DNA from: Guadua angustifolia
Taxonomy: Eukaryota; Streptophyta; Magnoliopsida; Poales; Poaceae
Length of the DNA stretch: 64,000 nt
Assembly (NCBI GenBank): GCA_036346375.1
Contig: CM070512.1
Coordinates: 35,572,466 to 35,636,465 of the forward strand
Direction of reading: 5' to 3'
A model generated the notes under the pieces. That model was not told the origin of the DNA. It saw only the letters and a program-made list of their open reading frames with translations, and ran no database searches. Shown in pieces: positions 55,691 to 64,000 of the stretch. Both the position numbers and the translations under genes were made by a program. The number at the start of each line of letters is the position of its first letter. Position 1 is the stretch's first letter.

Positions 55691-58517
55691 CCCCCTTCGC
55701 TCCCGTCCCCCCTTTCCCCCCCGTTCCGCCCCTCCTCCTCGCATAGATCCGACCCAGATCCAGCCCACCCACCCAATCCAGCATTCAAATTGACCACAAA
55801 TCCACCCAATCCTCATCCTCGACATGCAGATCGATCTTCTCCGGGCCGGGATGCGAGTGAAGGGCAATGCCAGAAGGCGTCAGCGAAAGGGAGAGATGCG
55901 TCGGACCTTTGGGATGCAGACCTGGGATTGGGGTTCAATGAGCGGGCGCAGGCTTCAGATTGCTCCAAGATCCGTTCCCAGAGCATTCAAGGTGGCTCGC
56001 CCAGGATGGTAGATCGTAAGGAGGCTTGGGAGATGGGGTGAGCTCGGCAACTGAGGAAAGGAGGTCGAGGCGGTGCTGCCCTCAGTTTCAGCAAGATCAA
56101 GGCATTGAAGATCGCAATGTGGGGCAACATTAAAGGCCAACAACCGAAGTGAAGACTCTGGAAGCGAGGATACCAGTCTCTCAGAAGCAGAAATGGATTA
56201 AAGGGGAGGAGTATGGGTTGCGACAGCAAGGCTCAATTCAATTCGAGCACATCGATCAATCCCTTTCCTCTGCTGAAGTTGCAAGCCGAAAACCCGTCAG
56301 AAGCGGAGAACACCAAGACTGCTTACCCAAAGCAGCTGGATGAGGAAACAGACGGTGGATGCAAGTCAAATCGCGGCATGGGGGAGGAAAAGTAGGCTCA
56401 TTCATCACCACGGGCATAGCCGAACAACCAATCCAATGACTTCGTTGGTTCAAGATTCCTCAAGCGAAACTTCATGGTAAATGCTTTAATTGCCTTTCAT
56501 CGAGCATATGGTTGGATTCGTCGTAAGCGCCGCTTAGGTGTTGGAGCTGCCTTCGCTTACGGGCATAGAGCGCCCATTGTCCAAGGTATAAATCCAAATT
56601 AACTACAAATGCGACGGGCCTTCGGAGGGAACCTCAAAAGCTTCTGCCCATTGCGTCCCTCCTCTCCAATTCTCACATCTCAACCACCAAGTCTTACAGA
56701 GACATTGTCCGGGAAGGGCACTCCATGGCGGCATGATATCCCGGAGACCCAAGGGCAAGGCCGGCTAGAGCCTCCTTTGCTATCTCTGCTACTGGGGCCA
56801 TCAAGCGCAGAAGGGCTGAACTCATCGACCGGGCGACTGTGTGTTGGTTCGATGGGAACAGCCACGACGTCGAGTCTTACACGGTGGGCGACATGCTACG
56901 CGACCGGTTCAACCTCGGCCACGGCGAATTCCAACTCCTCAAGCACTTCCCCGAACAGTTCTTAGTCATCTTCGCCGAGCCTGCAACCAGAAGGAAGGTG
57001 GTGAACTCGGCAAGGATGCTGTACCGTGGCCGTGAATTCAACTTCGCGGCCTGGTCTGAGCAGCAGTATGCCACAAATGTTAACTTTGAATTCCATGTCA
57101 AGGTCCGCATTGAGGGAGTTCCAGTGCACTGTTGGAATGAAGAAGTGGCGGCAAGGGCTTTGGGGAAGAGCTGCGCCATTCACTATGTCCAAGAACGCAC
57201 TAGGCGCAGGGAGCGCACTCGATCATTCGATCTTTGTGCCTGGTGTTCAGATCCGTGTCAAATCCCAAAAGAGGTCTCCCTGACCGTGATGGAACCGGAC
57301 CGGGAGCTCCCCCCTACCAATATCCCGCTCCCGCAAGTGGCTCTTCATTACGATGAGCCAACCGACATGAAGCGTGGCCAGTTTTTCAACCTGCGCAACC
57401 ATCTTGAGATAGTGGAAGACCTCTCCTTCCTTCGGGGCATGGAAGCTTTGGTGGTCTCCCGAACCGCAAGCAACGCCGGGAGTTCAGTTGGTCCTACAGG
57501 GCCCCGGATGACTTGGGGGAAAGGCGGGACCGAGCAATTCAAGATAGAGGGAGAGATTTGGGGCATCGCCGACACCACGACGACCAAGATGACGATGACT
57601 ACAGCCGAGATGACCGTGCTCGCAGAACCCGGAGACACCGTAGTATGTCCAGCTGGGTGCGCGACTCAAGATGCAGAGGAGGTATTGAAGACTGCCATAG
57701 TGCTTCGCGGCGAGGACTCACGGGCTCAACTCCAAGACGCTACAGACCATGCCTCCCGAATCAACAAGACCTTCCAGACCGCCAAAGTTCCTCGTTGCAT
57801 CAACAGAAGTTGTGGTGTGTTAGCAAAGCTAGCCGGTCATCACGAAGCCAGGACTAGAAGAAGATAGGCGAAGGGTGACGTTTGCCGAGCCTCTGGTGTC
57901 GATACTCAAGAAGCATCACAGGGAAGCTAGGGAGGAACATTTTTCAGTGAGTGCAAGGTCATGGATGAGGCCGCCAACGCAGAAGCGCAATTAGGAATGC
58001 AGGTAAACCTTAATAACGAATCTCCTTTTTACTCTCAGTCGGCACAGATCGTTCTTCCTGACACACTTCTTGTCGGTCCACAACCTGCACCCAACGAGCA
58101 AACTGATGTTGTCCTGTCTACCCCACCTATACAATCCTCGCAGCTGCACTTTCTAGCTCCTGGGTCACCAACATGCACCCAGCCTGAGGATCGACTTAAT
58201 GGTACCCAGGTTAAGTCAGTGATTGATTCCGATAGGGTAGCACATCATGAACTTCCAACTACGCAGATTAGTTCACCGGCCTCACTGCATCCGCAAGTTG
58301 TCAGCCCTACATCAGTTAGCCCGCAACACTTACAGCTTGGGATTCGGACTCTCCTTTCCCAGGAGGTGCCTAACTCAGAGTTGTCATCCCCCAGTCTACT
58401 AGAGGAAAGAAACACCCAAGCTCTCCAAGTGACATCACTGAAAATGACAGCATCAAATTTAGGTGATTACATCACACAGACGGAGACTCTAACGGCCGAG
58501 GTTAATGCGCTTGATAA
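55691..58517 (+). mobile_element. LINE 5' segment, inverted
   Basis: The plus strand shows, in order, a C-rich 5' UTR-like leader (55690-55800), the zinc knuckle, the DUF4283-like domain and a Ser/Thr/Pro-rich linker. It ends at the target duplication CGCTTTGAATCTT (58518-58530). These are the missing N-terminal parts of ORF1, in the opposite direction to ORF2. This is the arrangement of a twin-priming 5' inversion; an independent second element is the alternative. Confidence 0.65.
56446..58517 (+). pseudogene. LINE ORF1 N-terminal part: zinc knuckle and DUF4283-like domain
   Basis: The zinc knuckle is at about 56460-56530 (GKCFNCLSSSHMVGF; the later Cys are lost and a stop follows). The main frame (56839-57867, 342 aa) has DVESYTVGDMLRDRFNLGHG, EFQLLKHFPEQFLVIFAEPA, FHVKVRIEGVPVHCWNEEVA, ALGKSCAIHYVQERTRRRER and LCAWCSDPCQIPKEVSL, matching grass zinc-knuckle plus DUF4283-type LINE ORF1 proteins. 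An acidic/Thr-rich stretch follows, with a frameshift near 57560 and stops. The second frame (57961-58605) is the Ser/Pro/Thr/Gln-rich linker; its last ~30 residues run past the target duplication into flanking DNA, so its stop at 58605 is not the LINE's own. ORF1 binds RNA in L1 elements. Confidence 0.75.
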
Positions 58518-59160
58518 CGCTTTGAATCTTGGAAAGACAAATATTCTCAAATCTCAGCCGTCAACCATCCACACAAAATTGCAAGGGGGAGACCGATCTT
58601 GTTAGAAAATGTCAAAATCTAGACCTACATCTATCAATCTAAATGTCCTTTTCCCCATTTCAGCGAAACCCATGTCAGCGTGGTCGAAGACTGAAATTGA
58701 TCCTCAAATGAAGCGATCAAATCCTATGCAAAAACCATAAATTTGGCGCAGACATGCTAACTTCATCCGTTCACGTATCAAACAGATCGAAGAGATCTTT
58801 TTTAAAAATAAAATAAAATATATATTACAAGTGTGAATATATATCCACGTGTTCCCAGATCATGAACAATCCAACTATCCTAGTGCATGAAAAGCCCACA
58901 CACCCTGACAGAGACAATCATGCATGTCCAATTATTCATCCTGAAAAACAACCAAATTAACACTGAAACATTTATCTATGAGAAGGGAAAGATCGAATCC
59001 AACCTAAACCTTTAAAAATCCACAAACTCTATACCCCTCACAAGAGTGCAACAGCTAATTAACCAATCCCTCATGGATGCCGGCTCAGAAGCACAGGATG
59101 GCACGGTGATGAGATCGCCGGTCGACTTTGTCACCGCGCGGTCCGGCCTGATCGAACACT
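58518..59160 (+). repeat. Duplicated non-TE segment, copy 2 right part
   Basis: Starts with the LINE target duplication and continues the homology with 46766-47260 (GACAAATATTCTCAAATC, GTGTTCCCAGATCAT, TGTCCAATTATTCAT, AATCCAACCTAAACC). The end overlaps the downstream flank of the host gene. Confidence 0.7.
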
Positions 59161-59395
59161 GAAACATCGAATCCAACCTAAATCTTTAAAAATCCAGCAC
59201 AAACACCACAAACTCTATACCCCTCACTCCCGCGTAGTACTGTAACAACCACTAATAACACTTCATTAACACCGCAAGAGTGCAACAGCTAATTAACCAA
59301 TCCCTCATGGATGCCGGCTCAGAAGCACAGGATGGCATGGCGACGAGATCGCCGGTCGGCTTCGTCGCCGCAGTCCGGCCGGATCGAACGGTTGC
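58966..59395 (+). repeat. Tandem duplication of the host gene's 3' end
   Basis: Units 58966-59160 and 59161-59395 share AATCCAACCTAAA, CACAAACTCTATACCCCTCA, GAGTGCAACAGCTAATTAACC, CTCATGGATGCCGGCTCAGA and GAGATCGCCGGTCG. The second has about 60 nt extra (CCCGCGTAGTACTG...). The second unit holds the stop codon of the gene at 59305; the first is a leftover 3' end downstream. Confidence 0.8.
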
Positions 59396-59741
59396 GATCC
59401 GTCGACGACGGCGATAACCGCCTCCTGAAATTGAACCAGTTTATCCATCCTCCTCCTGAAGGCCAGGAATAAGAGGAAGGCCTCCTCCTGCACTTGGCCT
59501 TGGAGTGGAACGACGACTGGCACGACGGCGGCGGCGAGATAGGCGGCAGCGCCGGGCGGGCGCGCTGGGGCAGACGGTGTTTTGGCGTGCGGGCTTGACT
59601 CCCAGGCGAACGGCACCTTGCTCAAGGCGCCGAGGCTGTAGTACACCCTGAAGGATTTGGATTGGCCACGCTGGAGCGCTCCCTCGACAGGATCCTTGAG
59701 CTCAGAAGCTTCCCTCCTACTTCCTGCTTACTCGAGCTCAT
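59305..59741 (-). pseudogene. Host gene with VPFAWE motif (DUF688-like), frameshifted
   Basis: The only locus here built like a plant gene. On the minus strand: a TATA box (59888-59896), a CT/CA-rich leader, ATG at 59741 (MSSSKQEVGGKLLSSRILSR), and after a one-base shift near 59655 SFRVYYSLGALSKVPFAWES. A low-complexity Ala/Pro region follows, then QEEAFLLFLAFRRRMDKL and a stop at 59305. The VPF-W-E motif followed by Pro/Ser-rich sequence is seen in plant DUF688-type proteins of unknown function. The shift could be true decay or a base error; with it corrected the gene would be about 145 aa and without introns. A fragment exists at 17741-17905. Confidence 0.5.
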
Positions 59742-59765
59742 CAGTGGGAGATACTGTAGAGATTG

Positions 59766-59766
59766 A

Positions 59767-59808
<42 letters not shown>
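59766..59808 (+). repeat. GT/GA compound microsatellite in the leader
   Basis: (TG)n of about 22 nt followed by (AG)n of about 20 nt, within the 5' UTR of the host gene (CT/CA-rich on the sense strand). Confidence 0.9.
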
Positions 59809-59884
59809 CTTTGCGAGGAGCAAAGTGTTTGTGTGGCACAACACGTACACAATTGATGGGGCTTGTGAGTGAGAGGTTTGTGTG

Positions 59885-59900
59885 TGTGTATATAAGGCCT
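59885..59900 (-). promoter_or_regulatory. Candidate TATA box of the host gene
   Basis: The minus strand reads GCCTTATATACACAC, about 150 nt upstream of the ATG at 59741, suitable for transcription starting in the CT-rich leader. Confidence 0.5.
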
Positions 59901-60642
59901 AACAATTAAGGTGATGGAGGGTCAGGAACGACAAATCTTGTTGGGTTAGCTTTTTGGTAGCTGTATATGTGGTTTAGGTGATAATGACCATGATGAATAC
60001 CAGTTCATTGATGTACTATCATAGTTGTCTAAAGAAGGTGATGCACTAGGTGCATGGTATGTTAGATGATCAAGAGGAAATGAGGAATGTAAGAGGGGAA
60101 GATGTGTTGGCGGTTTGCAGGAAGCTTGTCTTAGCGTGTATAACCACTTTTAACGTTTAATTTTGGGCTAAAAGGAATGTTTCTATGCTCTGCCATGGAT
60201 ATAAAAACAGCACACATGCTGAGATTTGAGACCTGTGTTATTACTAGTAGATCCATTTGTGCGATTCCATCCCCTATTATTCAATTAATCAGTATCTAAT
60301 CAGAGATTTGAAATACACTCCATCCAGCCACAGAAGAAAATCGCTTTGGATTACATGCAGCCAAATAATATTATAAAGAGCAGTGCTTCAATGCTTTTCC
60401 TTCTAATACAAGTTACACAGATTTTAAAGCAAGCAAAGCGGTAAGTGATCACCATCGACCTTTCATTCATGCTTTAATATTAGTGCAACCATTAAAAAGA
60501 AAAGCATGGAAGCACCTCTCTATTATAAAATATGGCTATCAAGGTCTTTTTTGAATATTTAGATTAGAAATATGAAATGGTGCGTGTAGTTTTGTCTCAA
60601 AAATACTTTTTATATATTATAATTTTATTAGGTTTATAAATA
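59901..60642. other. Intergenic, upstream of the host gene
   Basis: No gene seen. 60310-60360 has ACTCCATCCAGCCACAGAAG, a Stowaway-type relic end, and 60520-60640 resembles the body of the relic at 45.2 kb. Confidence 0.35.
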
Positions 60643-60929
60643 CTCACTCCGTTCACTTTTATAAGGCTTATTTTTTGAATATTCTTGTTCATAAATATAA
60701 GATTTGCATGTAGATTTAATGAGACATTTCTTTCTATACCTCTATTTATTTTCTCTCAACCATATGCATTTATTCATTACAACCCACACAAAGTATATCT
60801 TTCATCTTCCAAGACAATTAAGTAAGGGCATGCATCTAAATCATTTTCTCTCCTACCTTTTTCAATTTCAAAGCAACCTTAATTTTTGTATAAAGTCAAA
60901 ATACATCTCGTAAAAATAAACGGAGGGAG
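60643..60929. mobile_element. Stowaway-like MITE (287 bp)
   Basis: Ends CTCACTCCGTTCACTTTTAT and, in inverse, AAAATAAACGGAGGGAG, bounded by TA on both sides (60641-60642, 60930-60931), the target of Tc1/mariner-type Stowaway MITEs. The reading frame at 60704-60913 is a chance frame. Confidence 0.75.
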
Positions 60930-60931
60930 TA

Positions 60932-61722
60932 TATTACAATAGTATTGATTGGTCAAAGTTGCATTTTTGGCTTCCTTTTGTGCTACTGGGATTGGTTTGT
61001 TCTTGTCGGAGTGTACAAAAGGGCTGTCTTTACATGAATCAGCGTAATCAATTTCCATCATGGTTGTGTCATCTGACCTAGCTAGACTAGACTGAAAATT
61101 AGTACTACAAAAGGATAAAAAAAAGTAAAAAAAGATTAATTAGAAATGTGTACCTAATTATCCAATAGTGATTAAGCTGTACACCCGTTTGTGTCTCGAC
61201 GAAGAAAAGAAAATTGGTACTTGTATAAAAACGGAGAGGGTTTTAGTGTGAAGCTATCATTAAGATGAACTTAATGAAAACATATTTGAATATCATGTGT
61301 AATCTAATTGATATATAAATCAACAAGCAACAAAATTAAAATAGCAAATAATTAAAGATAATGTCCTTCTGGATGGTGCATTCCAAAAGCTCAAAAATAT
61401 GTACAAATAGTAATCTTAAGAACAAATATAACTAGATTAATAAAGCATATAACGCCTGAGATGGTAGATCTGCCACTGATTTGGAATCCTTCAACGAGAG
61501 GTAAAAAAAAGGAGTGCTGAATTGAACCTGTAACTACTTATCCTTTCAGGCCACATGCATTTAAGTACCGCTACAAGCAGATTACATTGATTACTTTGTT
61601 CTTCTTTAAGACCTTTTTTACAAAAGTATGTCTTTTTGTAATAGTGCTAGACACATCACGTTTGTTTGCTTTGTACTTAATTATATGCTTTGGCTCCATA
61701 TTTGTAAAAGATGCATGGTGCC
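60932..61722. other. Intergenic AT-rich stretch
   Basis: No gene or repeat with clear edges; the small frames (61571-61756 minus, 61587-61793 plus) cross the CACTA end and are not credible. Confidence 0.35.
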
Positions 61723-62679
61723 CACTACAGGAATCAGGGAAATTAACGTCGGCCATGGTAATTAACGTCGGCCAGGGAATAAGCCGACGTTAATTAATCA
61801 ATTAACGCCGGCCGACAACGGGTCGACGTTAATTAGTCGGCTTATTCCTGGCCGACGGTAATTATCTATTAACGCCGCCATATGCCCAGCCGACGATAAT
61901 TGTTGAGATAAGGTCAAGGCGTTTAGCTTCGCCAGCGCCCATTCCACCGCGGCAAATTTAAATCGCGCTTTCGCTCAACTGCTGCGCGCCCGCCTCCAGC
62001 GCCTCGCGCCGCCCGCCGCCCGTCGCCAGCGCCTCGCGCCGCCCCACCCGCCGCCAGCGCCTCCGCCCGCCCGCCGCCCCGCCGCCCTAGCGATCTCGCG
62101 CCGCCCGCCCTCACGCCGCCCGACGGCAAGACCGCCGCCACGCCCGTCCGTGACCAAGCGCCGACCACCACGCCCCTCGTTGGACCCGCCGCCGCCCGGC
62201 CGTGCCTCCCCGACCCTGCCTGTAATTTTCCAATGCTCAGATGCTAATGCTCGAGCTGAGTTCTTCTCTGTCTATCTGGTTTGATTCGGTTCTTCTTGCG
62301 GGATTTGTCGGCGAGGGTGAGAGTCACAATGAGAGCAGAGCGATGGCGGGTAGGGAAATATAGGAGTTTCTACCGATGCTTAGTTTATGGCAATTGTTAA
62401 TTGTTCCTACTAATTTGCTGTGATCATTATATATATGGTGTAGTTCCTACATTGGAATCGATTGAGAGAGAAAAAAATAGCAAGTATGTTATTTTTATAT
62501 TAGCAAGTATGTTGTGTAGTTTAATTTAAATTACTATCTGAATTGTTCATGTCATGGATCATACAACAACATATATAGTGCCATTTCTCTGTTTTCAAGT
62601 GATAGATCAGGATATGAGTTCAATAATTCATAGTACTGCTTGTGTTTAGTTGATTAAGGGTATTTTAATGGCTTGCTAC
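61723..62679 (+). mobile_element. CACTA element, left end and leader (truncated)
   Basis: Begins CACTACAGGAATCAGGG, the typical grass CACTA terminus, followed by copies of TTAACGTCGGCC/GTCGACGTTAA in both directions (61740-61900), likely transposase-binding repeats. One pair forms an inverted repeat of about 30 nt (61757-61790 and 61836-61866). A GC-rich, proline/alanine-type coding or leader region follows (61950-62220). The right end is not present; LTR F interrupts it at 62680. Confidence 0.65.
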
Positions 62680-64000
62680 TGTAACATTCCATTTTTCAAC
62701 TTCTTGAGTTTGAATTTCAAAATCCGAACACGTGAAAATTTTCTCAAATTAATCTAGCTTAAATTGAATTTTCCAAAGCAAAAAGGTTTTAATTTGAATA
62801 AATTATAACTGAAATTAATTATTTCTTATTTTATTTGGGTTCCTGGTATTTCATTTGATTTTTTTGAATTTTTGGAGATTTTTCAGAGTTTATTTGCTAT
62901 TTACCCTGATTTATTGGAGTTTATTCGGTTTTACTAGCAATTTCCAAAATTCAGAAAATGAATTAATTTCTTTTCCCTCCGTATGGGCCGAACTCCTGTT
63001 CATCCGGCCCATTTCCTCCGCTCAGCCATCACAGCCGAAACCCTAGCGCGCCCCGCGTCCGATGCCGATCAAGCGGCCACGATTCGTGCCGCCCACAGTA
63101 ACCAAACCCTAACTCTACTGCCTCATTTTTTCGCACCGTCTGATGTCCATCCGACGGCAAACAGGTCCACGTCGCCTCAGCGCCGCCGTCGTATAAGAGG
63201 CGCCAAGACGATCAACCTTGCTTTCCGCGCCTCTACACGCAACCCTAGGCTATTTAAGCCCGCGCCGCAGCCCTCCTGAGGTTCCTCTCCTCCCGCCGCT
63301 CATTTCTCCCTAAGCCTCGGTGGCTAAGTCGCCTCCAGCACGGAGAACTTCCTCGCCAAAGTTGCCGGCCGTGCTCGTGTTCTTCCGCCGTCGTTTTCCT
63401 CCTCCATGGTGAGTCTCCGCCGTAGATTTTGGTACCGTCGAGTTCCTCTCTTTGTCCTCTTCCCGAATCTCTAACTCTTCCGCTCGATCCGGTACTCCAT
63501 CGTCGTTTGGCAAGTCGTCTTCTCCAGCTCCGGGAGGTTGCGCCGTCGCAGCGCCGTCGAGCTCCCTTCGCATCTCTCGGCCGTCCGATCGATCTTCATC
63601 GGCTGGATCTGCGCCGAACACTGTTTGGGTAAGCCCTGAGCCAGCCTCTGCCTTGTATTTCCGAGTAGACGCCATGTCACCTCCACGTGTAGCACACATG
63701 TACGCCACGTAGACGCCACCTCGGCCCTAGGTCTGTTTGTCCGTCCCCGTCAGCGATGCTGTGGCATCGGGTCACATCGAGTCAGCGCCACATCACCATC
63801 ATGCGTTCCCTAGTGCTTATGTGGTTGCCATGTGCCGGCCACATCTTCGCCATATGTGCGCCACGCAAGCCACAACCCTAGCGTGTACGCCTCGTCACTG
63901 CCATGTGGTGCCATGTCACCGCCACCGGTTACTTTAGATCTACGTGGAGCCACGTGTGAGCCATGTGTGCGCCACATCAGCCCTATTTCGCACCGTGCGA
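62680..64000 (+). mobile_element. LTR F (gypsy type), runs off the window
   Basis: Starts TGTAACATTCCATTTTTC, with an AT-rich U3, then GGGCCGAACTCC and GGCCCATTTCC, CCGAAACCCTAGCG, a TATA-like GGCTATTTAAGCCC at about 63248, a C-rich leader, and a splice donor-like CCATGGTGAGTC at 63406. This layout is common in grass Ty3/gypsy LTRs. Its 3' edge and any internal region lie outside. GC-rich frames on both strands (63310-63708 minus, 63452-63712 plus) are not recognisable proteins. Confidence 0.65.

Noticed and set aside
57961..58605. A separate 214-aa protein-coding gene
   Set aside because: The first ~185 residues are the low-complexity linker of LINE ORF1, and the rest runs across the LINE target duplication into duplicated flank, so the frame is composite.
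61923..62171. Gly/Arg/Ala-rich minus-strand ORF
   Set aside because: Low-complexity reading of CGCC repeats in the CACTA leader.
1..64000. CRISPR arrays, bacterial operons or organellar genes
   Set aside because: No regularly spaced identical short repeats, no operon-like gene packing and no organellar genes; the content is plant nuclear transposons.

Overview
This is repeat-rich nuclear DNA from a plant, almost certainly a grass (Poaceae). The evidence is nested Ty3/gypsy LTR elements of chromovirus and Tat type, an L1-type LINE with a DUF4283-type ORF1, CACTA and hAT elements, and Tourist- and Stowaway-like MITEs. There are no bacterial-style operons, and no rRNA or confident tRNA gene. 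Only one locus looks like a host gene: a frameshifted, TATA-driven minus-strand gene near 59.3-59.9 kb. Everything is read from sequence alone; family names rest on recognised motifs, not on searches.

Layout. 1-9.6 kb: two related Ty3/gypsy elements on the minus strand. One (E) has a deleted gag-pol, an extra ORF between primer-binding site and gag, a PBS and a partial LTR. The other (D) has its polyprotein end, polypurine tract and a very long LTR that carries a 662-bp CACTA element. 9.6-13.0 kb: LTR A of a family with ~3-kb LTRs, with PBS and a stub of internal sequence. 13.0-15.9 kb: unidentified exon-like sequence, a non-autonomous hAT-like element and a small MITE. 15.9-19.4 kb: a Tat-like LTR, PBS and gag stub (G), a captured host-gene fragment, then the LTR of a second Tat-like element (H). 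19.8-34.1 kb: a complete but decayed 14.3-kb Tat-lineage element (J) inserted in the gag of H, bounded by a GGTCT duplication, with LTRs, gag, PR-RT-RH-INT, an antisense extra ORF and two tandem-repeat blocks. 34.1-36.2 kb: the rest of H gag. 36.2-39.9 kb: a 270-bp solo LTR, short repeats, an AT-rich array with ~170-bp period and a MITE.

39.9-43.5 kb: solo LTR C (minus) of the same family as A, duplication ATTTC. 43.8-45.0 kb: a Ty1/copia 3' end. 45-47.5 kb: MITE relics and a duplicated non-TE segment. 47.5-58.5 kb: a LINE with a 13-bp target duplication whose 5' part is inverted relative to its 3' part, as expected from twin priming, and whose ORF1 is split by solo LTR B (duplication AGATA). 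58.5-59.9 kb: tandemly duplicated flank and the probable host gene. 60-64 kb: a Stowaway MITE, a CACTA end with an inverted repeat, and the start of another LTR running off the window.

The order of events can be partly read: the ~0.8-kb host segment duplicated, the LINE inserted into one copy, then a full A-family element entered LINE ORF1 and recombined to solo LTR B. Likewise H came before J, and E before D before A.
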